Source of the DNA: Phlebotomus papatasi
Taxonomy: Eukaryota; Arthropoda; Insecta; Diptera; Psychodidae
DNA length: 64,000 nt
Direction of reading: 5' to 3'
Assembly: GCF_024763615.1 (NCBI RefSeq)
Contig: NC_077224.1
Location: 1,984,001 to 2,048,000 of the forward strand
Shown here piece by piece: positions 32,899-44,329 of the stretch. Under the pieces are notes generated by a model, which saw nothing but the letters and a program-made list of their open reading frames with translations, made no database searches and was not told the DNA's origin. Each line of letters begins with the position of its first letter. The first letter of the stretch is position 1. The translations under genes and the position numbers were made by a program.

Positions 32899-32975
32899 AG
32901 GGGATCTGTGGTGCAATTGGTAAGAGCGTTCGGCTCTTGGGCGCTGTGATCCCCGGCTTGACTGTCACAGTTGTG
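32899..32975 (+). mobile_element. tRNA-like sequence (pseudogene or SINE head)
   Basis: TGGTGCAATTGGTAAGAGCG is a near-perfect pol III A box. Downstream, GATCCCCGGCTTGACTGTC stands where a B box would be but departs from consensus. GGGGATC and GATCCCC could pair but at the wrong distance for a tRNA acceptor stem. It is probably a tRNA-derived repeat head rather than a working tRNA gene. Confidence 0.4.
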
Positions 32976-34241
32976 AAAAAATGATTGAGGTGCTTAAATG
33001 GTCATTTTTCACGAAACATTTTACACTGAATAATAAATTTAGAACCTAAATAATAATAAAATAAGAATAATAAAATTAGAACCTTACAAGGATATAAAAT
33101 TGCAGAAAAAAATCGTCAGTACTGAGAATTGTACTCTACTCTTTTTGTGAGAGAGTTTCTCAAAATGAATAAAGATGAAAAGTGTGAAAAGTCCACTGAA
33201 TTATTTGACAAAGAACAAAAGGAAAAGTTGTATTAAATATTGAAATTATTTAATATTCTCTTTTTGGATTTGAATGTAAAATTTGAAAATCAACACTTAC
33301 TTCGAACACTGAATTACAAAATTCAGCAAAATCTTGCTGATAGTTTAGTTAAATTAAGATAAAAGGGGCATTTTTTGACAGTTTGTGTGCTATGGATGAC
33401 ATTTAAATGATGTGTAAATATTCAGGAAGTAGCAGATAAATGACAGGAATAATTTGATAAGTTAGTAACAGTAAATGACGGTGTCAAACTCAGATTTGCA
33501 TTTGACAGTTTAAAGTTAAATATTTTACGCAAAATATAATTGTCACGGCAAACAACTGTAGAATTTAACATCCCAGCGAACACCAAAAGCTAAAAAAAAG
33601 CACTTTCTTAGCTTAATTTTGCTAAATATTAGCAAAATTTTACTAAATTTTAGCATTTGGTGTTCGCTGGAATATTACAGATGGAATTGAAATTTGAAAC
33701 ACACTTTCTTCAGATTTTTCAAGGTACTTAAAAAGAAAGCACTACTAATGAAATTTATCTGGAAGGTCGATATTTTATTACTTTTTTAAATAAATTCTTA
33801 TCATTGTCATTTAAATATTTTTATGATTGTATTTGATTTAAGATAAGGAAGGAAATTAGTAGTTAAAATTAATAGGTATTGAATTTATCAATTGTGTCAT
33901 TTTAGATATCTTAAATTTTATCACAACCTATTCTTTTTTCATAACTTATCTTTTTTTTATTTAGTAGATAAATAAAAGAAACAAAGGTATTTTTTTAAGG
34001 TTATGTCAAATTCAGTGCAAATCCAATTTTTGGCAGCTGTCAGCGTACATTGTGCGTTGCTTTTGACAGATCCAAATGACATTTCATAAATAAATTATTA
34101 TTTATATCACCAAGTGTTTATTATCTTATTTAAAAAAAAAAATTACTAATATGATATACAAATTATACTTTTGGTATTTGGAATAACAAATATGATTTTT
34201 GTGCTATTCCAATGAAAAATGTGAAGGGGAAAATGTCTATT
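32976..34241. other. AT-rich intron with one small hairpin MITE
   Basis: Apart from the hairpin at 33573, this stretch is AT-rich with several TTTGACAG words and no recognised exon. Confidence 0.35.
33573..33670. mobile_element. 98-bp hairpin MITE with CCAGCGAACACCAAA ends
   Basis: The left end CCAGCGAACACCAAAAGCTA and the right inverted CCAGCGAACACCAAATGCTA differ at one base. The centre is made of TTAGCAAAATTTTACTAAA-type words. The whole element can fold on itself. Confidence 0.75.
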
Positions 34242-34249
34242 CTCATGTG

Positions 34250-35522
34250 TAGTGATTCCAAGAACGGTTAACCGGTTTCGAAAAACCGGTTAACCGTCCT
34301 ATTTTGGAAACGGTTTTAAAATCGGTTTTTAGAGATGAAACCGGTTTAAATCATTCCGAGGTCAATCATTTAGAAGTCAAACCGGTTTTAGATCATTCTC
34401 TGTAGAGAATGATCTAAAAAATAGACTTTAGAAACCATTTCCGATCGAAAAATCTGGATTTTTTTTGTTGAAAAAAGAATAATTTTTTCAATACTTTTAC
34501 AAGATTTTACATAAAAAACTTTACAACGAATATAAGGCTGCGATAAATCTTGATAATTATCCTTCTAATATTCTTTTTTCATATTTTTATGAATGTTATG
34601 AATGTGGAATTTAAAAATAAAGAGGAAATCTCTTTTGGTTTGTTCGTTAAAACGTTTTCTATAATTTTTTTTTTCATTTTCCAAGATCTAGAATAAAATT
34701 TTTGAGTATTTCCTCATTAAAGATTGTGAAAAAAGACAACGTTTATAGCCAGTTTATATTAAGAAAAATAAATTGTATGAAAAATGGTTATTTTTACGGA
34801 AATCTACACTGCATTAACTTTTCCACCGTACAATATTATTGGAAAAACTCTCAATAATTTTCCTGCACTCTGAAATTTCCTGAACTATTTTAAATACAAA
34901 ATAAAGCAGTAAAATAAATAAGTCCTAAACTAACTGAAAAAAGAATATATTTATGTGTTAGGGTAAGTTCCGGTCAGCTTGCAATTCCGGCCACCTTTTT
35001 TGTTCCTCGAATTTCCATGAATTATTAGTTTTTACATACTCCAGAGATTATACAATGCAAAAGAAAAAGAATAACAAAAAATGTAGCTTTGGCAAACGAG
35101 ATAATGTGAGAAAGATATTGGAAGAATTCTCGAAGGGCAAGGATCTATGAGAATGAAGGTGGCCGAAATACGGCACCAAAGCTATGGCTACATTTTTATT
35201 CATTTTAAAGTGTATTAAGAATGATTTTAAATTAAATAAAGACGATAAACTGTCTACAAGGTTCTAAGCAACACTCCTTAAGTAGAACGAATGAAAAAAA
35301 ATCAATTTCTATTAAATATATTACATTTCAAACATGAGACTTTGGCGCTTGCATGCAACTATGCCGAAATTTGGCACACTTACCCTAAATATTAGATTAA
35401 AGTTCAAGTTCTGAAAAATTGCTCAAAATTCCATACTGTGATCCTAAATTTGAAACCGGTTTCAGAACCATCCAAAACCGGTTAACCGTCTATCCTAATA
35501 ACCCGGTTATTTGGAATCACTA
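34250..35522. mobile_element. hAT-like non-autonomous element with exact 8-bp TSD
   Basis: The ends are inverted TAGTGATTCCAA, and the octamer CTCATGTG flanks both sides exactly (34242-34249 and 35523-35530). Subterminal AACGGTTAACCGGTTT-type palindromes are present at both ends. An 8-bp duplication with these termini is the hAT pattern. It is 1273 bp, has no transposase frame, and contains a nested element at 34961. Confidence 0.85.
34961..35385. mobile_element. TA-flanked MITE with GGGTAAGT ends, nested in hAT-like element
   Basis: The left end is GGGTAAGTTCCGG and the right, inverted, GGGTAAGTGTGCC, with TA on both sides. Internal landmarks TTGCAATTCCGGCCAC and TTGGCGCTTGCATGCAACTA are shared with the interrupted copy at 52441-54102, which identifies the uninterrupted form here (425 bp). 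Confidence 0.8.
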
Positions 35523-35707
35523 CTCATGTGCTTCTGCATAACCAATTTTTCCTTGTGTTCTTTTATGTCATGACAGTTTGGTGGTTTTGAATGACGACGA
35601 TGGGGATTGGGTGAAAGTTTTTTGAGTTTTTTGATCTTTCGGGTTGTAAATTCTCTCCGAAAATTCCCACGGCAAAAATAACATTACCGCAATGTTATTC
35701 TAATATT

Positions 35708-37504
35708 AGGTGAGATTCTTAACAATCTCACCTACTATAATCCTAACAAAATTTCATGTCGTCCGATCGACCTCAAACTTGGCCAAAATGTGTTTCGCCA
35801 CTTCCTGATCACGAATATATATGTGGCTAATTTACGTTCCCGGCTGCTCTTTGGAGCTTAATAGCTCCTAAACTAAAAAAGATATCGACTTGCGGTTTTC
35901 GGCAAAGGTTATATATCGGGTGAAAATTGCAACTTGGTGCATCGACCCCCCACCCCCCACCCCTCCTTCCGCCATTTTGAAGACCACCCTTTTTTTGTTT
36001 TCTCAATAGCTCCGCCCCTATGGCATCGAGCGGGCTCAAATTTTAGTATGTTATAGCTGGGCCTTAGAGCTTTCCATCAATACCAAACTTAAGGTCCCCC
36101 GACCCCCCTGACCCGAGCTATAAGGGTCCAAAAAAAATTCTTAAAATGGCCATAACTCCGGTTCTAATTGTCAGAATTTAAAAAGTGAGGGCTTTTTGGA
36201 AAGCTCTCGTGAAATGCCACCTCCCCTTCTAACATCGCAAGTTCATAAAACCACCGCTAGGGGCGCTATTATTAAAAAGAAAATTTTTAAATCTTATAAG
36301 TTAAATAACTCAAAAATTCCATTGTGCATCGGGCTGAAATTTTAGTATGTTGTAGCCGTTGATTATACCTATCAAACAAAAAAACCTTAAGTCGATCCAT
36401 AATCCCTGACCCGAGCTATAAGGGGTCAAAGTTCGAACATTCACCGGCCTCTATCTCCGGTTCTAACTAACATAGCGACCTAAATTTTACCTTTTTGGTT
36501 TCGTCTCGATGAGCACTTTCAGATGGAAGTTCAAAAATTCACCACAGGTGGCGCTGTGATAGCGTCAAAATTCATCGAAATTCAAAGTCACTTTTCTCAA
36601 AAACGGCATTGTGCAAGTTAATGAAATTTTAGTATGTTGTAGTCCAGTCTAGGACGTTTCCAAAATGGTGCGTAAGTGCGCTGTGGTTAAAACAGAACCG
36701 GAGATATAAGGTGTCAAAGTTCACAAAATTCAAAAAATCATATCTCCGGTTCTATGTAACCGATTTTGATAAATGAGGGCTTAAACGAAAGATCTCATCA
36801 AATGCTACAACTTTCTAGAACATTTGAACTTCGTGGGACCAATACCAGGGGCGCCACAGTCGAAAAACCAATTTCAATATCACATAACCTCAATTATCTC
36901 GACTGTCGCTGAACCGATTTTGATGATTACTTCGACATAATTGTAGAGGACATTTGCCTCTACATTTCGTCCATACATCATTTTCCGCTCAGACTACGCT
37001 ATCACTCCGATTTTGCCGTTTAAGTGTGAAAAAATTGATTTTTCCCATAATAACGCTTTGAAATCACTCAGATGCCAATTTGACTGCCTCTACTCCACCA
37101 AGACACTTAAAATAGGGGTTTAAATGGAAAGTCCCGCAAAATACAACAATTCTTTGATATAGTTGAAGTTCAACAAATGACTACTTGGGGCACTCTGATG
37201 GATGAAAAAACGAGTTAAGAAACAAAAAACCTCGCTTATCTTGGCTTCTGAGTAATCGATTAGATCATGTTCTATAGGAAAATTATAGAGTACATTCTGG
37301 TCTACATTTCACCCATATATCACTTTTGTGCCAGTTCATCCAAATCTTTGATATTTTGGTTTAAATACAAAATTTGTATAATTTCACGAATTTGATTCAA
37401 GATAACTGAATGGCGACTCACAATTTCAGCTCTAAATCGAATTTGCATGCACTCCGAGTTAGCTCACGTTAAGAATCTGACCTACATAAGCCGGTTAGGA
37501 TTAT
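35708..37504. mobile_element. Long non-coding repeat element with CTCCGGTTCTA modules
   Basis: The left border carries a hairpin, AGGTGAGATT...AATCTCACCT, then ACTATAATCCTAAC. The right border carries GTTAAGAATCTGACCTAC and GTTAGGATTAT. Between them, degenerate modules repeat roughly every 290 bp with TCTCCGGTTCTA, AGTATGTTGTAG and a GGGGCGC/GTGGCGC word near 36260, 36545, 36845 and 37180. GC is higher than in the flanks, yet the frames are broken. The class is not recognised. A diverged partial relative lies at 55640-56200. Confidence 0.6.
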
Positions 37505-37640
37505 CTGTCCCTTTTTTGTATTACTGTCACTCTGTGGTGTGACAGTTGTTGGATACAAAAGGAAATGTCATGTGTATCTGTCATTTTCATTGAGCTGTCA
37601 AATTTAAATAAAAAGATGGTAAAAGAAGACATTATCTTAC

Positions 37641-37898
37641 CTGCATTGGTGTAGGATATGGTGGCGGCAGACTTGGAGGCGGTAGGGCGGCTGGAGCCGG
37701 CGACGGGGCCGGAGGAGCGGGTCCCGGTCCCGGGGGCACCGGCACGGGACTGGCGCTACCTCCCAGCCCCAATGGTCCGTTGCTGAGCGGCAGTCCAGTG
37801 GTTGGGAAATCCGATTTCCTAGGCGCCGCCGGACTGGGAGCTGCAGTTGTGACTTGTGTCGGAGTTGACGCGAAGACCACAGACCCTCCATCAGAACC
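37641..37898 (-). CDS. tay: AUTS2/tay-family exon 1 of those visible (Pro-rich)
   Basis: This 258-nt exon encodes 86 residues in phase 0 to phase 0. It begins GSDGGSVVFASTPTQ and passes into a Pro/Gly/Ala-rich run (PVPVPPGPGPAPPAPSPAPA) ending PYPTPMQ. The acceptor is a cttttcag-type site just above 37898, and the donor is CAG|gtaaga just below 37641. GC content is far above the flanking AT-rich intron, as in the exon at 18363. It has no catalytic motif; low-complexity proline-rich sequence is usual in the N-terminal half of this family. It is joined to the next exon by phase continuity across an 18.2-kb intron. Because it is phase-symmetrical it could be skipped without a frameshift. No exon further upstream could be identified, so the start codon is not assigned. 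It is clearly exon-like, but membership of this transcript is inferred. Confidence 0.8.
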
Positions 37899-39506
37899 CT
37901 GAAAAGATAAACAACCAAAAAAAAACCGAGGTTAAATCTCTTATCTGACCCACACAATAGACTTTGGTTTCTTTTTTTATGCATTTTCTAATGGAATTTG
38001 AGACTTTTCGTCTTCACTATCACTCTCTAAATTAACCAAAATCAATAAACACATTAAGCTCAATGACTAAGATACGGTTGGAGGAATATCTATTTGTTTT
38101 TTTTTCGCTGTCTTTAGTTTGTATCTCTCTCCTCTTCAAATTGCAAATCCTCCTCTTTTGTGGTTTCTTTAGAAACTTTTTTTTTTGTTGCTGTTTCTGT
38201 TGAAATATCATCGCCATTTGCATTAATGGCCTTAATTAAAAAAAAATCACATTTCAGCGTCAATTATTGATCAAGTCAATAATCATAAATTTGTCAATTT
38301 TATAACATCAAACTATTATCAAATATGTTAAATGCTCCATCTTCTTATAACTGTTGTATAAATGGTGCTCGTTATAGTTGAATATCTTAGCACCGAAGAT
38401 GGTATCCCGATGAGACCATTCAATGTGGCAGAAATACAAATTTTTCTTAAACTCCATAGATATTTAAATATATTGCTTTATACAAAAAAAAATCCCGGAT
38501 TAAATACAGAACTAGTAATCACAAAATTAATATACATTTCATTCATATTTATTTTATGGATAATATTTTTTTTTTCTAAATAACTTCTTACCACAAAGGC
38601 ATTTGATGTCAAAAGGTGCCAATAAATTTACACTCAATTGATATTGCAATCGACTAATAACGAACAATTAATTAAAATGCAAATTGATATTTTCTCTCAT
38701 ATTCAACTTCCATTTCTCTGGTGACACCTACCACAAAAATTATTATCGCCCAAGCAGAGAGATTTTCTCTCTGACCATTTCATTAAAAATCATTTTGTTT
38801 GGTGTATAATATTGCATAAAGTATTTGCAAAATTAGTGTCATTGAAGGAGGTTGAATGAGATGTAAATTAGCGAAATATTAATGCTAATCAGATCGTAAT
38901 TAATATGGGATTTCTGCTTATATTAACACTCTCGTAATCTCTTTATATTGAGGTTTCTCTCTATATTCCCATATTAGATATCGTCACATTTGCAATGTAA
39001 TAGTAGCTTTGGAGTAGCTAAGAGATAATTAAATATGTCACCAACCAGTGGCATTAAAATACATTACGACTGAATTTGTACAGATTTATCTACTACATCA
39101 GTCGTGGGCATTGAGTAATTTTATATGTAATAAGCAAATAGTAAAATAAACAGCTAATGAAATAGTTGCTGAATTTTATTAAACCATTTGTTTAATGATC
39201 TTTGCATATTGCGAGAAATTTTCATTAAAATAGTACAATTTGATGTGATCAGTTCAAAATGCTTCATTTTGACGAATTGTTTTGACATATTGAATATATT
39301 TTGAAGTATTGACAGAAATTTTGACAGCTCTTCCTACACAAACGTCAACAATTTATTTCAAAATCCCAAAAAATAAGGACAACTTCTTTTAAAGGGCATT
39401 AAGCGGTCTTCAGATGCAGAGAACGACTAGAGGTTTAGGTTTAGAGGATTCAAAATGTTAAAAAAAAAATTGACTGTCATGTGGTGAAGCCTGTAGCCCA
39501 TATAAG
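37899..39506. other. AT-rich non-coding sequence upstream of the first visible exon
   Basis: No exon could be placed. The 63-aa Lys/Gln-rich minus-strand ORF at 38032-38223 has no acceptor or donor in frame that I can support. The 38580-39240 part looks unique. Confidence 0.4.
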
Positions 39507-39766
39507 ACTAAACTTAGAAAAAAAGAGGGTGCGATTAACATTTTTTCCTGATAACTTTAACACTTTTCAGGTGTAAAAATATATCAACATTTTTTAATGT
39601 TAAGTTTACACCTTTTTAAGGGTAAAATTAACATGAAAAAGGGTAATTTTGACCCCTAATACACCTAAAAAGGGTAATATTTACACCGATTTCGGATCAA
39701 TACTGCAGGGTAAAATAAACATTTTCGGAATGTTATTTTAACTTTTTCGGATTTCTCTCAGTGTAG
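39507..39766 (+). mobile_element. MITE, AGAGGGTGC family, copy 2
   Basis: Nearly the same interior as 31822 (TTAACACTTTTCAGGTGTAA, GGGTAAAATTAACATGAAAA). The left end is worn (ACTTAGAAAAAAAGAGGG), and the right end TCTCTCAGTGTA is intact. Confidence 0.7.
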
Positions 39767-40572
39767 AATAATAATAATACGTCGAATGCTTGTTAGAAAA
39801 TTTAAACAAAAAAATTCATTTCTACTTATTTTCTCTATGGAGGCACTAATGTTTTCCCGTGTTACAGACTATGACAACTGTTCTCAATTTTAAATTTTTA
39901 AGTTTTATCCGAAATGCCGTCCAAATAGAAGAAAAATTTATGATATTTCCCTAAAATTTCAGGAATGCCGTAGATTTATTTTGGTATTTCTTTTTTGTCT
40001 ATTCGAAATGGTGAAGAAATTTCAATATTGAAATTGAGACGCTGTTTAAAAATTACTCCAATGTAAGCAAAATGACTTCATGATTTCTTAAAAAAATAAT
40101 TTTAATTGTTAAATTCAAAGAAATTTCTGAAAATTCGCCGATAATGCAACTTTTAAACTCAGATTTTCTACGTAAGTGCAGTAGTTTTCTCCACTAGAGG
40201 CGCTGAGAACTGTTCTCAATTTTTAATTTTCAAGATTTTAATTGCAATGTAGGGCAAGTAGAATAACGGGTCCCGGTCAAAATCCCGAACGCCAAAATCT
40301 GGAAAGCCAAAATCCCAAATTCTTAAAAGTGTCATAACTACTCCCACGATTGCACCCGCGTTTGCTGAAGGCAAAGGGAATTCTTCTGTGTCTTGAGAAA
40401 TTATTCCAAACATTTTCCTCCACATAATTTCATCCCTTTCAGAATTTTAAAAATTCGGGATTTTGGCCTCTCCGGGATTTTGGCTGCTACCGTCATTTAA
40501 GATCTTATTATAGAAAAGTTTGGCACAGGAGATAAATAAATAATGGTTCCGTTCAGTAATAACCTTTCGAAG

Positions 40573-40912
40573 AGACAAAGCCACTCCATAGCCAAGCCAG
40601 ACCTATTCGAAAATCTAGCGGAACCCTAAAGTGCAAGTTCACGTACTCGTCGCTTTAGCGCTGATTGTTTTGTCATTTCGAATTTCGGTCTTCTTGACAC
40701 TTCAATTGTCAACAACAGTGTGCAAATGTTTGAATTGCAATTTTATGAAGGTAAATGTCCTTTTCATGAACTTGCTCACTTTTGTGTAAATCGTCAGTTT
40801 AAACGTTCGAACTTCCAACAGGTTTTTAGGTAAGTTCTCTCTGATATACCTTCGAATCGATAAAGGAAAAACCTCAACCGGAGAGAGTTCTCAAATCAGG
40901 AAGGTTATTAAC
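40573..40912 (+). repeat. Dispersed repeat, copy 2 (unoccupied)
   Basis: Matches 23885-24350 in order (AGCCAAGCCAGACC, ATTCGAAAATCTAGCGGAAC, TTCTTGACACTTCAATTGTC, GAGAGAGTTCTCAAATCAGG) and lacks the TAA-flanked MITE found there. Confidence 0.6.
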
Positions 40913-41502
40913 TGGACGAGAGGAATGTCTCCTTTCATTTCAGGATTTTTGAAAATATTTCGAATATAGAGTTTTATTAACAGAGAATATTTTTTGTCGA
41001 AAAATAAGCAATATAAAGCTAAAGAAAGATTTTTTTTCGAAAGAGGAATTTCGAATAAAAATATCCCCTTTGAAATGAGCCCTAAAAAAATATTATTCAA
41101 AATTGAATGAAATAAACATTAAAAGACCTCACAAACTTAACTTTTAGATCGAAAAGGCAAAGATATCTTGTCCAAGAGGGGAATTCTGTAACGATATTGG
41201 CAATGCCATATGACAAATTGGATTCGAATCTTAGGAGAGCTTTTTCGAAAACGCGATTCTGTAGCCGTGACATTGCCATTTCAGCTCACGTGGCATTGTC
41301 AGAAGTCACATATTTGAGATTTCTGGCAATTAAAATGACAATGAATTTTGTTAAAGAAATCAACCAAGACGTACTGTATTTCCATAAAATCATCAAGTAA
41401 AGGGATTGCAATAAAAATTCAATGAATTGCATTTTCGAACTCATATGATATGACAAAAAAAGCTCGAATGGCATTGTCAAGTTTCTAACTCACGCGTGAC
41501 AA
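40880..41502 (+). repeat. Left arm of a 2-kb-spaced inverted repeat
   Basis: From AAGGTTATTAACTGGACGAG to AATGGCATTGTCAAGTTTC, this copy matches 43537-44213 on the opposite strand with limited divergence. Strong blocks include GGCAATGCCATATGACAAAT and TTGCCATTTCAGCTCACGTG. The small ORFs in it occur in both copies and carry no domain. Confidence 0.75.
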
Positions 41503-41586
41503 TGCCACGAAAATTACAGAATTCCCCTACAGGACACTTTTAAGAATTCGAGATTTTGGCTTTCGGGATTTTGACCGGGACCCGGT

Positions 41587-43536
41587 CTCGACGTATTAGG
41601 ATACTATCTTGTTTTGATTATTTACTTATTAATACTTACTTAACCGTCACTATAACCGCTTTCTGATCTCGGCCTGGTTCAAACAGGACCCGTGTGTTAT
41701 TTAAGTTAAAGATCTTGATACGGGTCACAATTTTAAATCTGGTATAACGCTCAATCTTACAGGCTTAATAGAGATTTTAGGTAAGAAAGACCCAAAAGTG
41801 CAGATTACCTAAGAATTTGATGAAAATTAATAACTTTTCTTTACAAAAGAGAATGTTAGGCCCCTCCTGACTCTTTTCATTAGCTTCCCAATTTTAATTC
41901 AGTTAGAAATCTTAATGAAAATGTATTTTGATTGCGGAAAGAATATTATGATCTTTAGGGGAGAGGTAAGCCATTCTTAACTAAATCAATCATTGCTTAA
42001 TCTTATTGAACGGGATTAATTATCTTCACCAAAAGGTTTAGGGACTTTCAATCTTTTAATCCGGGTTGCAATCTTCAGTCCCCCCTAAAAGACTTTAGCA
42101 GCACATGTCTAGAGAGTTCAGAGTCCATTTTATTAGGATAATTCCTCAGTAGTTAATATCTCGACTTGCTGACAGTTGTGGTGTGAAATTTCAATATGAA
42201 ACTTACTCAGATTCACCCCTTGTTCTTGGACCCCTGGCCTTTTACACTCTACCCTCTTCTCAAGAGGCGGAAAATTGAGATTTCTTGAGATCAGGGAGGG
42301 ACCATTGAGGGTTACAATCCCCTCAAAATTCTTTCTTTCACGCATATTTTGGTGTGTGGTCCGGAATGATATGGGTATGAAGGGGGAGTTCATCCTGTAA
42401 TTCATCGTTAAGCACTAATTCCCTGATTCCATATGCCTGATTTTCCCAATGTAAGGCGTATAGGGAGAGTGCCACAAGGACCCCTTCCTCTCTATATATT
42501 TTGTGTCTATATGGACGGGAATATATTCTTCAAACTATCCTCTGGGAATGTCATTTAGGATGAAGGGTGAAATCATTCTCTCAATATAGAATTTTAATGG
42601 GTATTGGTCCTCCTGTGTGTAAAATCCCTGTTGTGGTCATCCATGTTTAGTGCAGAATATGGGATTGTTTAATCCCATTTTGACATCTCTGATTTTATAC
42701 CCTCATCTCTCTACCAATTCTCTTGCCACTCTCCAACATTCAGTAATATCGATTTTCTTATTAATAAAGGCCAAAGCTAAATTCCCATGAATTTGATGTT
42801 GTGGAGAGTTGGACTATCATTCGATTTGAATTCCCAATGAATAGGAATGTGTATGTACTAACTCGAAAAAGCATTGGTGGACATTGGGATGCAGAGAAGC
42901 TTGGGATATGTGAGAATGAAAATGGAAACGCTTGGTCGAGAGATATTCATTAAAACATCTCTGAATGTACATTAGAGGGTATAGTTGCATATAAACTAAA
43001 ATCCAGGGGATATGTTTTCCCTCAATGATCGAGAAATGTGTGGTGAGGCATTCATTTGGGGAATTGAAGCTCTTTTCCACATATCACAATATCCCCCCAA
43101 ACCCCCATGAAATATCATTTAAGAGACAGGGCGAAAGGATACGCATAGTACAAGGATTATTCACAATCCATCCCCCATTTTCTCTCTTTATGATTGAATT
43201 TTCCGAAATGCAAGAGGAATTGGCAACAGGGATAGCAAGTAAGTGTAGAGGTCCATTTATGATAGGCTGGTTAGCCTCAAAATTCAATCAAAATGACCAA
43301 TGAAAATTGCAAATGAGAGAATGGTTCGATCACTGTAGGTTGTAGGCTAATCTCTCTGTCATTTCCTTCTAAGTACCACATGAAAATTTACTCTCTTCTG
43401 GGATAGCATTTGCCTTCTGTTGTTGGCATTATTGGATGGTGGTTGGATAATCAAATGATATGATACCCAATATAATTTTGAATGGGGCAGTTGAACTTTC
43501 AATTAAAAGTGATGGAAATATTTGGAATAAGATAGC
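41587..43536. other. Unique spacer between inverted repeats
   Basis: No transposon ends or duplications noted from about 41600 to 43530. Composition is less extreme than the flanks, and the 90-, 87- and 92-aa ORFs here overlap in different frames without splice support. It is a candidate conserved non-coding island. Confidence 0.35.
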
Positions 43537-44213
43537 CTGCGTGAGTTCGAAACCTGACAATGCCATTCGAGCTTTTTTTTGTCATAACATATGAGTTCGA
43601 AAATGCAATTCATTGAATTTTTAATGAAATCCCTTCACTTGATGAATTTATGAAAATACAGTCTGTCGTCGTTGATTTGTTTTAATAAAATTCATCATTT
43701 GAATTGCCAGAAATCTCAAATATGTGACTTCTGACAATGCCACGTGAGCTAAAATGGCAATGTCACGGCTACAAAATCGCATTTTCGAAAAAACTCTCCT
43801 AAGATTCGAATCCAATTTGTCATATGGCATTGCCAATATCGTTACAGAATTCCCCTCTTGGACGTGATAACCATTGCCTTTTCCATCTGAAAGTTAAATT
43901 TGTGAGGTCTTTAAATGTTTATTTCATTCAACTTTGAATAATAATTTTTTTAGGGCTCATTTCAAGGGGGATATTTTTATTCGAAATTCCTCTTTCGAAA
44001 AAAAATCCCTCTTGAGCTTTTTATTGCCTATTTTTCGACAAAAAATATTCTCTGCGAAAGCTCTATAATCGAAATATTTTCAAAAATCTGAATTTTTTAT
44101 AAAGTTCTGTCAAGGCATACATCGGAAGTGATCTAATTAAATCCTGAATCGAAAGAAGGGAGACATTCCTCTCGTCCAGAAATAACCTTCCCGATATGAG
44201 AGCTCTCAGGTGT
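43537..44213 (-). repeat. Right arm of the 2-kb-spaced inverted repeat
   Basis: Inverted copy of 40880-41502, from GTGAGTTCGAAACCTGACAA to AAATAACCTTCCCGATATGA. It has small indels against the left arm, mainly in the AT-rich centre. Confidence 0.75.
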
Positions 44214-44329
44214 CTTATTTTGTACTTAAAGATAAATTTGTTTATAAATTCTGAGTGTATTATTTGGGCTGATTTTTACCGTCAAATTCTACAAGATAAG
44301 TATTCCCGACGATCAGCCTGAGTCCCATT

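Larger units (their letters stand above)
1..37898 (-). other. tay: AUTS2/tay-family gene, partial (9 exons, minus strand)
   Basis: This record covers the visible part of one spliced gene. Nine exons chain with GT/AG borders and matching phases (0,2,2,1,0,0,1,2) into 869 open codons. Intron sizes in transcript order are about 18232, 2135, 143, 4089, 3334, 430, 2371 and 4557 nt. Family knowledge: vertebrate AUTS2 and relatives are nuclear proteins that join PCGF3/5-type PRC1 complexes and recruit CK2 and EP300, turning the complex toward activation. Drosophila tay affects locomotion and dampens EGFR/ERK signalling. The assignment rests on several collinear family motifs in exons 5 to 9, listed under each exon. 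The upstream Pro/Ala-rich exons are linked by splice phase and continuity only. The gene runs off the window at position 1, and its 5' end is not recognisable. The symbol is the Drosophila name and is given by homology. Confidence 0.88.
40266..41586. mobile_element. Composite element with CGGGTCCCGGTCAAAATC ends
   Basis: The left end CGGGTCCCGGTCAAAATCCC and the right end (inverted CGGGTCCCGGTCAAAATCCC) match; the next words (GCCAAAATCT and CGAAAGCCAAAATC) also pair. It appears to be one old inverted-repeat element enlarged by the repeats at 40573 and 40880. Confidence 0.65.

Noticed and set aside
32899..32975. Functional tRNA gene
   Set aside because: A good A box, but the B box departs from consensus and the acceptor stem does not pair at the right distance. 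Kept only as a tRNA-like repeat.
38032..38223. Lys/Gln-rich 63-aa minus-strand ORF just upstream of the first visible exon
   Set aside because: Tempting as a basic N-terminal exon, but the codons follow poly-A/T runs, and no in-frame donor compatible with phase 0 at 37898 was found.
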